From Brachionus plicatilis (lineage: Eukaryota > Rotifera > Eurotatoria > Ploima > Brachionidae), in the NCBI GenBank assembly GCA_010279815.1, contig QEOQ01000590.1, positions 423,457 through 487,456 of the forward strand: DNA of 64,000 nt. Direction: 5' to 3'. How positions within the stretch are numbered: the first letter of the stretch is position 1; each line of letters opens with the position of its first letter. Positions 55,992-64,000 of the stretch are shown here, in pieces. The notes below the pieces were generated by a model. The model saw only the letters and a list, made by a program, of their open reading frames with translations. It had not been told where the DNA came from and did no database searches. Position numbers and translations under genes: made by a program.

Positions 55992-56907
55992 TTATTGACC
56001 ATCTACAGTGGGGTAGCTGCGAACTGTTAGATATAGATCAGAGAATGAATCATTCAGAAGACGTTGAACAGGTACATGGGGCGGAAAACCACACGCCAGA
56101 TTATAAGAATTCGAAGTCATATTCAAAGAATAGCTTAAAAATAAATATTTAAATATATTCTATTAAATTACAAAATAAAAACTTTTGTAATATTTCTGTC
56201 ATGTTTGGCATATTGGGTCCATGATGGTAAAATGAAAATGGCAAATATTTGTAAAGTTGATTCTCTTTTTTCGGTTCCATAATAATCTAAAATTTATTTC
56301 ATTTAGATTGCGATTACTCCAGCATGTAGATTACTCACTCTTGATCGATTTTTAGCACTTTCCTTAGCTTCTTTTTTAAGATCTTCAATTTTTTTAATAG
56401 ATTGTTCTTCGTCTATTTCGTTTGCCAGATTAAAAACTTGATTAAATTTAAATCAAAACTGTCAAAAGAACAAATAATCAGTCCTATACTTAATGATTCC
56501 ACTGTTTCCAGATAATCATTGAATTCTCTGAGGCTTGGAAACTCATTTTCGCTACGAATTAGACTAGAAAATAGATTTATTTAGTTTGAATTTAGTTTTT
56601 GATAAGATTACTCTTTATAGTATTTTTTGCGTATTGCCACCTCTTTTTCAATATAATTGTCTTCGTATATTTTGTCTCTAAATTCACTTTTTTTAAGAAG
56701 TCGATTGCATTTTGGACACAAACCGGAGCCTCGGTAAAACAGCTGTTCCACACAAGTTTCGCATCTTTTCAATTCAAATAAAGATTATTTTATCAATTTA
56801 AATAATTTAAATTACAGGACATGGGCACAAACATTGATCATTAGTTTCATGTTTGGCTTATTATATTTGGTTGTTTTACAGTGCGGACATGTCTCGATTT
56901 CATCCAT
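55992..56907 (-). CDS. MNAT1: MNAT1 (MAT1), CDK-activating kinase assembly factor
   Basis: MAT1 stabilises CDK7-cyclin H and links it to TFIIH. Six exons: 56907-56816, 56764-56612, 56563-56490, 56436-56339, 56286-56183, 56133-55992; 220 aa with closed phases. The N-terminal RING is intact: [50 protein letters not shown]. The diagnostic [18 protein letters not shown] and ATP-complex C-terminus [16 protein letters not shown] and [19 protein letters not shown] follow. Compared with human (309 aa) the central coiled coil is much reduced: only [12 protein letters not shown] and about 25 further helical residues remain. It is convergent with LEA-2, 181 bp apart. Confidence 0.9.
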
Positions 56908-57095
56908 AATTTTAAAAAATTGAAAATAATAATTTAAATAAAATATTTGTAAACATCAAATACATGTTAAAATAGCAATAATATTTTGAAATAAAAAAAA
57001 AAAATTCCATAAGACAAAATTTTTGGTTTTAAAAACTTATCTTTTTTGTGTCATTTGAGTGAATTTTTTAGTTCATTGTTAAAATTCAAAGAATT

Positions 57096-59964
57096 ATGAA
57101 GCCAATCGATTCACAAAAATTTTTACAGTATTTTGACCAAGACTTTCGACTGGTAAAAGAACATGAATTTAGAAAGGCTGTCTTTTACGGTAAAAATTTA
57201 ATCTAATTAAATTTTTTGTGTTTAATCACAATCACTGCATTACTTTTTTTCAAAATTTTAAGAAATTTTTTAGATGGCATTTTTGAAAATTACCGACAAA
57301 TAGTTTGGAGATTTTTGTTTCATTTTTATTCTTTTAAATCAACGAAAAGGTGATTTAACTCATAAATCTTAGAACCTATTTGAATTTAATTTATAAGAGA
57401 GCGTTTTATCAAAAGAAATGAAAAGCTTGTTCAGTACGAACTTTTGAAAGAAAGATGGTCAAAAATATATCAAAATATTTTAAACTTAAAAGTCAAAGAA
57501 GAAGAATGTATTTTTTGAAATTTTTTTTTTGAATAATTAAAAAAATTCAAAAAAATTTAAAGATGATACTATCGCCTCACCCATGGTCGATTTTACTTGT
57601 CCGATTGATTTAAATAATGACTACTATGACAATAGTTCAAGATCAGTCGAAAATCTTTTTGAAGAAAAACAGGACATAGACTTGGGATATTTAAAAATAC
57701 AGAGCCTTCTAAATGTGTCTAGAAGACGAATCAATAATACCAAGCTAATGAATGATATAAAGCAAATAGATAAAGATTTAGAAAGAACTTCATATCTAAT
57801 TGAAATAGAAGAAAAAGATTTAGCCGACAAGACGAAAATTAAAAATAGTCTTAGAAATATTTTGATAACTTTTTCTGCTTTTAATCAAAGCTCTAGTGAT
57901 GAAATGTCTAATAATGGATGCTTTGACTTGGGATATACTCAAGGGTAAGTTTACATCTTTCTCTAATCAATTTTTACCAGAAATCATGATCTGCAATCCC
58001 ATTTATATTAATAGACTAATTATAAAAAAATTTAGAGTACCTAAAATTTTGTTCATTTTATTACAAAACTAAGTAAATTACCTCTGAAAATAGAAAAAAC
58101 AACCAGCAAAATATGATAGGATAATATGGAATTTTCGCAATTATTTCTAGCAGCAATATGAAATATTAAAAGTTTTTGGTTTTACTCTATTTTTTATTAT
58201 TGTTGATGACGAATCAATTCGTGTAAAGGCTAATTCATAGAAAATCAATAAAATCAGTAAAAACTCAAGGAAATAGATTTTTATAGACAGCCATTTCAAA
58301 GATTTTTTTTCACCGAAAAATTTATAATTTTATTAAATTAAATTAATAAAATTTGTTTAAATTGGAACAAATTTTTGTTTAATTTCTATTTTTTTTTTAA
58401 TTTATTTATCATACCGATCAAAAAATGCTTCAGATAATCAATTGAAAAATGAAAATAACGAAAATATTAACACCTGAAATCAATTTATCTTAATTAAATT
58501 TGTTTTTTTAAGAATTTAAAATATTTTTTTTTCTTTAAAAATTATCAGAATATTATTTAACAAAAAATATTCTATAATAATTTTCTTTGAAATATTTATT
58601 ACATTTAGAATAGTTTCTATTAGAACTATTCTATGAATTAGCAGGATTGTTTTTCTTTCTAACATTTTTCTATAAAACTTTAAGTAAAAAAAGCCCAAAA
58701 AAGAACTTGAATTATTATTAAAAAAAAAACAAACAGGATTAAATTCAAAATATCTTTTTATAAAATTAAATAATTTTACTGATACTTGCACTGTACTAAA
58801 ATATCATTCAAGCTATTCAATTTAAACCATTACACCAAACCATTTATAAACAAAATATGAAATAAATATTTTTTGTGAAAAATAAACAAGGATTGGTATT
58901 CGAGAATTTAAAAAAAGAATAGTCTTCAATATACAAAATAAGTTACTAAATTCATTGATTTATGATTTATTTTATTTTTTAAAAATTAAAAAACAAAATC
59001 GAACCAAATAATTAAAACATATTGAACTTTATTTGATTAAAAATTCAAGAAAATCTTAAAATTTGTTACCAAAATTTCGACAAAATATAAAAAAGTGTAT
59101 TTCAATTTTTAAAAATGACAACCGGAAAAACGACGAATTGATTTAATTTTAAAAAAATGAGATGAGAATTTTATCATTTTTGTATTTTTAATAATAAAAT
59201 CAGTTCTTTTTTGGACTTTTTTACTTAAAGTTTTATAGAAACATGTTAAAAAGAAAAAAATCCTGCTAATTACTTATTCTATAAAAAAAATTCCACGAAT
59301 TAAACGTTCACCATAATTGTTTTTAAGGATGAATGAAATAGCAAGCGTATTTTTGAGTGTGTTTGACCAAGAGTCCATAGCCTATTGGTGCTTTTCCAAC
59401 TACATGTTGAAGGACTCTTATTCAAAAAGCATGCTTACTTTGAACACAACTCAAATTACTGATAATCATTCTTTAAAAATCAATGCAGCACATTACTTCA
59501 GTGATTCTGGTATGTCTAAAAAAATAGCCCATTTAAAATATTTATTTGGTATTATTGATCCAGAATATTATCAAAAATTGGCTTCTATTGATTTAGATCA
59601 TTTCAATTTTTGTCACGAATGGCTTATGCTGAATTTTAAACGATGCTTTTATTCAACCAATGAATACCAAAAATGTTTCGAAGTCTTATCGAGTCGTTAC
59701 ATTGAATTTTATAATGCAACATTAAAGAACATCAATGTTAAGAATTTGTACAATTTCGATCTTTTTATTTGCATATCATTAATGTTTCAATTAAGAAATC
59801 AGGTATTAAATGAGATTGAAAATGAAATGTGTTTTTTTGAAATATTTTCCCAATTTAATAAAAGCCATTACTTTGAAAAAAATTTCAAAAAAGTTGTTCA
59901 AAACGCACAAGAAATATTCGATAAGTATTGCATCATTAGTCATTCAGTAAATTTAAATAATTAA
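57096..59964 (+). CDS. TBC-domain Rab-GAP, TBC1D15/17-like
   Basis: Accelerates GTP hydrolysis by a Rab protein through a dual Arg/Gln finger. Exons 57096-57189, 57274-57349, 57398-57507, 57563-57944, 59328-59964; 432 aa. The start DSQKFLQYFDQDFRL, then FRKAVFYDGIFENYRQIVWR, FLFHFYSFKSTKRERF match the N-terminal TBC helices of TBC1D15 (GGLSHALRKQAWKFLLGYF). The arginine finger is in IDKDLERTSY and the glutamine finger in FDLGYTQGMNEIASVFLS, both present; then AYWCFSNYM and HFNFCHEWLMLNFKRCF. The glutamine-finger codons straddle the last intron, 1383 nt long against about 50-85 for the others because a MITE lies in it. The N-terminal DUF3548 of TBC1D15/17 is absent. TBC1D21 is an alternative identity. 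Confidence 0.82.
57945..59327. other. Long last intron of the TBC gene
   Basis: GT at 57945 and AG at 59326-59327. Apart from the MITE at 58624-59286 it is unremarkable AT-rich sequence. Confidence 0.55.
58624..59286. mobile_element. MITE family A, copy 2
   Basis: About 660 bp with inverted arms of roughly 95 bp: 58624-58720 pairs with about 59190-59286 (ATTAGCAGGAT, CTATAAAACTTTAAGTAAAA and AGCCCAAAAAAGAACT on the left, their complements on the right). The interior shares ACCATTACACCAAAC and AAAATTTCGACAAAATATAA with copy 1 in the BCR/ABR intron. No coding capacity. It ends 41 bp before the 3' splice site of the TBC gene. Confidence 0.75.
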
Positions 59965-60070
59965 TTTAAATTTTCATTTAATAAATTTTGAATTTAAAAA
60001 ACAAACTTAATTTTATAAATTTTAATTTGCAATAATTTTGTAAGAAATTTTATTGAAAAAAAAATTCTAT

Positions 60071-60730
60071 TCAAGCACGAGTTTGCTTTTGTTGCTCTTC
60101 AATTTTAGATTCGGAAGGTCCTACGACTTTTTCCTTAACTGCTTGGCCTATGTTTGAGATTGTTTCCATACCGGATTGACCAGTGCTTTTGATTGAGTCT
60201 ATGGTACTTTGAGCTATATCACTGACTTTACCAGCAGCTTGTTGCCCAGTTTCTTTTACACTTTGAGCATATTCACCGACCTTTTCTTTAGTTCCTTGAG
60301 CCATTTCACCCATTCGCTCTCGAGCAGCCTGACCTGTTTCTTTGGCTCCCTCCACATACTCTCCGGCTTTTTCTTTTGCTCCCTGAGCCATCTGACCAAG
60401 CCTGCTAGACGCTTCTTGTCCGCTTTCTTTTGCCTTTTGGGTATATTCGCCGGTCTTTTCTCTGGCACCTTGAGCCATTTCACAAGCTTTTTCTCGAGCA
60501 GCCTGCCCACTCTCTTTAGCACTTTCCATGTATTCTCCAGCCTTTTCCTTGGCTCCTTGGGTCATTTCTCCCATTCTTTCCTTAGCTGCTTGACCGCTTT
60601 CTTTGGCCTGTTGGGAATATTCGCCGGCCTTTTCTTTAGCTTCCTGAGTCATTTCACCCATTCGCTCTTTAGCGGCCTGTCCTGTTTGTTTGGCTCGTTC
60701 CGTAAATTCACCCGATTTTTGCGAAGACAT
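60071..60730 (-). CDS. LEA-like (group 3) repeat protein, LEA-3
   Basis: 219 aa, intronless, start MSSQKSGEFTERAKQTGQAA. Residues 10-165 are five to six copies of a 29-aa unit (AKERMGEMTQGAKEKAGEY, then ESAKESGQAAREK) in the same register as LEA-1. The C-terminal 50 residues are a short non-repeat block (STIDSIKSTGQSGMETI, VKEKVVGPSESKIEEQQ) that corresponds to the LEA-1 segment ETFVGPSVKETEQYQ and ends KQTRA. There is no signal peptide, so it should be cytosolic or nuclear. The plus strand is also open here only because of the Lys/Glu/Ala-rich codons. It is convergent with the TBC gene, 106 bp away. A TATA box is 41 bp upstream. Confidence 0.85.
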   Translation of the reverse strand: MSSQKSGEFTERAKQTGQAAKERMGEMTQEAKEKAGEYSQQAKESGQAAKERMGEMTQGAKEKAGEYMESAKESGQAAREKACEMAQGAREKTGEYTQKAKESGQEASSRLGQMAQGAKEKAGEYVEGAKETGQAARERMGEMAQGTKEKVGEYAQSVKETGQQAAGKVSDIAQSTIDSIKSTGQSGMETISNIGQAVKEKVVGPSESKIEEQQKQTRA

Positions 60731-61117
60731 TTTTTGACTTTTTTATTTAAATTAAAAGCTAATTTTCTGCTATTTATATCAAAGTAAAATATTTAAAATA
60801 AAGGAAATCCAATTAAGAAATTTTAAATAAACACTGCTACAACATTCTTTGAATACTTTATTTTTTATTATTTTTAAAACAGTAAATTTTTGATGTTTAG
60901 ATGATTATAAATAAATCCAGGATTGTGACATATTTGATAAAATAAAAATTTCCAAACATTATTTTTATTCTTATTCTTAAAACAGTTCTAAATTAAAAAA
61001 AAAATTCAAAAAAAAAATAACGATAATTTACACCAAATTAAAAAATAAAAATTTAAACAAAAAATAAAATTTTCTATTAAATTCCAATTGAAAAATAATT
61101 AAAACAATACATTTGGT
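60731..61117. other. Spacer between LEA-3 and the 3' end of DEPDC5
   Basis: AT-rich, no coding signal; contains the LEA-3 TATA box near its left end and, presumably, the DEPDC5 3' UTR. Confidence 0.4.
60771..60778 (-). promoter_or_regulatory. TATA box of LEA-3
   Basis: TATAAATA on the minus strand, 41 bp before the LEA-3 ATG. The spacing allows a very short 5' UTR. Confidence 0.42.
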
Positions 61118-63749
61118 CTATTTTAATTGATCGCGCACTTCGTTAAAAAATTTTTCCAATCTTCCGTCTTGGTTCGAGCAGAAAAGTCTAAAATCTGAGA
61201 GCATATTATCTTGGAATTGCTCATCACCAGTATATTGACTTCTCCATTTTTTTCCCAGCATAAAATTCCATGACCAAAAGAAGCCAATAAAATGGCCTGT
61301 GCCATCATAAAAGGGAATTTTGCGGCGTTCGCTTTGAGCCACATATTTCTGGTAAGTAGTTTGGTCCGCACTTCCAAAATTCTGCAACAACATTTGCTCT
61401 TTTTGATGCTGGTGCTGAATTTGGTCAATTTTTTCTATTTTGGCCGATATCCTCGGATTACTTGATTTGGGCTTAAAGAGCAAATCGTTCTTTACTTCGT
61501 CCGAGCTCTTCTCAATTTTTGAATTCTCAAATTCCAGCTTTTCCTCCACCAAATTCATGGAGTCCAGCAGGTAATTTTTTTCGTTAAGTATCAAAAAATG
61601 CATATGCTGTGACTTGGTGGTCGATCGCTCTCTCACTTGATTCGGAATTTGTGAGTATGATGAGCCATTTGACGAGTTGTTGAAGCTTATCTTGGTCGAG
61701 CTACTGCCACTTGCTTTCTTCTGGCACATAATTGAGTTTCCATCTACCAAGTCTTTGCGCATTTTTCGTTCCTTGCTTTTGCCCAAATCTTTGATGGATG
61801 CTCTGCTGGACTGTTCAGTGAAATTGTTGTTTGATGACGGATGACGGCTTCTGTTCGAATAGTTGATGTAATAGTTGGGCACCTGAACGAACATGCCTCC
61901 AGATGCGTGAATAAAAAAAGTGTGATCTTCCTCGGTAAAAATGCTCTTTACCACAGATGAATTTTTTATGAAGCCAAACTTTTCCAGAATGGCCTCTTGA
62001 AAACTAATCAGGCGAATGATTCGCTCGTACTCGACAAAGTCGAGTATTTCGGTGCGTATAAAGTCCACGTCACCTAATTTTCTCTCCAACTCTTCTCTGC
62101 TCTCGTGCTTTTGGTACAAGAAGAACAAAAACTCGGCAAAATTTTCGTTCAAATACTCGATCATGAGCTCGGCCTTGGTCGAGTTGGCGATCGACGAGCC
62201 CACGGACGAAGAGTCCGACATGGACCCGGACGATGACAAATTGGGACTGCTCGAATATTTTTCACTGAACAACTCTTCGAAACAAGCGCAGTATTTTTGG
62301 TCAATTATGTCCTGGAAGAGAACAGTATTGTTGGCAATGATGCAGCGTAGATTCAAAAGAATGTAGATGGGGCCTCGTAGAGGATCAGAGTTCTGGACCA
62401 GAGGAAGAGCAAACGGGTCTATTGGAGCGGGTATGATGTGGTAGTTGTAGCGATTGGACATTTTGGCCCAGCTATTAACAGTTTCGGACAAAAGTGAACA
62501 AGTGGCCACTTCCCACTGGACCTCGAGTTCAAAGGCGCACAGTTGATGGTAGTGAGACCGGTAGACTGCCGAGGCCCACTCGACTCGGTTCGATTTGCGT
62601 CCCGGGTCTACATCCACATTGACCAATTTCAAAATGCCATCTGGACACGAGTTGGCAAAACGGGTTTTGGAATAATTTTTGAACAAGTTGATGTAGGACT
62701 CGAACAGGCTTTTGGACGAGATGGGCAGTGTGTTGGTACACTCTGGCAACAAGTGTTTGCAAGAAACCAAGGGACACTTGGTATAGAATTCCTTGTGACT
62801 TTCAATGTCAACAAAGCCTACCTCACAATAGTCTTTGGTGTACAGTTCATGGTTCATAGTTTCGTCTGTGATGAAATAGTAGAGATAAAAGCCGTGAATG
62901 AAAAGCCTTTGGGCTTTGCTGATGTGGGTTATGATTTCGAAGTCGATCATGATTTGCATGATTAGAATAGCGTCTGATTCGGTGCTGCAGTCTTCTATGT
63001 GCTCAATACACCACCACACGGCTTCGGCACTCACAAAGCAATGCAGTGGTATATCGTTTTTGTGCTGAATAAATGGTATGCCGGTTGTTTGGCTGAGCAT
63101 GTGGACTTGGTACTCGTTTGTGAGATAAGTTGAAATTTCATTCTTTAGACTGGGATCAGATGTTTGCAAGTATTTGGCCACCCGATGCAGCAAATAAATA
63201 TTTGGACTTGGCAATTTAGTTGATTGATTAGTTTGGCTTTTTTTTTGTATGTTTGGCAACTGGTTTAGAGGATTTTTGTTTAGGTTAGCCTGGCAGTTTA
63301 TTTGAGTAAGAGAACTGGTGATTGCGGACACGGCTTGCACCTGATCATGAAACATGTTTGGCTGACTGCTGATTAGCTCAATGTAGTGGACGGTGGAACG
63401 ACTGTAAAGACGGCGGTCGTCGGCACGGTTCAATTTGTTCAGGCCTTCCATAAACTTGATAAAATGGTAGTCCCGGTAGAACAGGAGCTCTTCTTCGGAT
63501 TTTCTTTGGAATATGTCACATCGTTGTGTGTAGAAAGGATTTTGAACCATCGAGGCCGGTATTTGAGATTGGGTCAAATTGCTTAGGCCCAATGAGTTGG
63601 TTGAGTTTGTTAGTCTTTGAGTTTGTTGATCATCCAAATTATCTATTTTGTTGCTTACATACATGACTGGCAACAGATATAAACGCTGTCGCCAGCATTT
63701 TTCCAATTCACTTGGAGTCAATGATCCGTTTCCTTGAATTGAGATGTAT
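61118..63749 (-). CDS. DEPDC5: DEPDC5 (GATOR1 subunit), C-terminal part
   Basis: DEPDC5/Iml1 is a GATOR1 subunit, the GAP complex for RagA/B that restrains mTORC1 when amino acids are scarce. One large exon of about 876 codons is visible, entered through an acceptor at 63751-63750 (TTTTTTCAAAG, phase 2); earlier exons lie beyond 64000, so the first Met is not the start. Evidence: CWRQRLYLLPVM, DYHFIKFMEGLNKLNR (conserved segment before DEP), the DEP domain at about residues 215-285 of this exon (IPLHCFVSAEAVWWCIEHI, RLFIHGFYLYYF), PDGILKLVNVDVDPGRKSNR, EWASAVYRSHYHQLCAFELE, IDPFALPLV, and the end IPFYDGTGHFIGFFWSWN. Low-complexity Ser/Asn inserts (SSSPNLSSSGSMSDSSS) are lineage-specific. GC is higher than in the surroundings. 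Confidence 0.92.
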
Positions 63750-64000
63750 CTTTGAAAAAAAATTAAAAACTGAGTTTAAAACTGGAAGACATTTTAATTG
63801 GTACATTATTTTGAATAATTGTTGAAACTGAAAAGCGGAGGAATTTTATTTAGCAATTAAATTCGGTAATTTATTAATCTTTTTTTGGAGCTATTGACAA
63901 TAGATGTAGTTACATTCTTTTTATACTTTTTGTACTTTTTATTTTAAGTCAAAGTCAAAGTTAGGTTCTACCCAAAAAAGGATGTACTTTTTGTACTTTT
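63750..64000. other. DEPDC5 intron with short repeats
   Basis: AT-rich, presumably intronic. The phrase TACTTTTTGTACTTTT occurs twice (63924-63939 and 63985-64000). Confidence 0.45.

Noticed and set aside
60209..60787. 192-codon plus-strand frame opposite LEA-3
   Set aside because: Same reason: a shadow of the LEA repeat.
1..64000. CRISPR arrays, bacterial operons, tRNA or rRNA genes
   Set aside because: No regular direct repeats with spacers, no cloverleaf or rRNA signature seen; all genes are intron-bearing animal genes.

Overview
The window is animal nuclear DNA: strongly AT-rich, with genes on both strands, many GT-AG introns of about 45-60 nt, and clear metazoan orthologues. Three group-3-type LEA proteins next to duplicated peroxiredoxins, short introns and very low GC point to a monogonont rotifer of the Brachionus type. 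That is inference, not proof. Exon joins below were worked out by hand from splice motifs, reading phase and family similarity. In most multi-exon genes every exon length and phase closes exactly.

Layout. 1-925 (-): 5' end of an SLC26 anion transporter. 2757-6065: a transposon nest (long outer inverted repeats, a foldback with a Brinker-type DNA-binding fragment, a decayed LINE, and a hAT-like MITE inside the LINE). 6461-7564 (-): a divergent Ras-like GTPase. 11034-20964 (-): a BCR/ABR RhoGEF-RhoGAP gene whose 6.2-kb first intron holds LINE and mariner relics and a Russian-doll set of MITEs. 23969-29097 (-): HPS4. 31557-32876 (+): SF3B5 and SLC25A38. 33588-35932 (-): TAF1B, divergent from TIMM23 (36182-36953, +), followed by PTRH2 (37093-37521, +). 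37874-43394 (+): two tandem NOX2-like NADPH oxidases. 43718-44575 (+): mitochondrial peroxiredoxin. 44990-46624 (+): long LEA protein. 46799-50730 (+): ENO4. 51116-51829 (+): cytosolic peroxiredoxin. 52254-54821 (-): SCFD2. 55337-55810 (+): short LEA. 55992-56907 (-): MNAT1. 57096-59964 (+): TBC1D15-like Rab-GAP with a MITE in its last intron. 60071-60730 (-): third LEA. 61118-64000 (-): 3' part of DEPDC5.

How it fits together. The left half is sparse and repeat-rich; the right half from 31.5 kb is gene-dense. Between 37.8 and 60.8 kb lie two superoxide-producing oxidases, two peroxide-removing peroxiredoxins and three desiccation-type LEA genes, an unusual concentration of redox and dormancy functions. 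The two NOX copies and the two peroxiredoxins show blocks of near-identity beside diverged blocks, which suggests gene conversion. No tRNA, rRNA or CRISPR array was seen.
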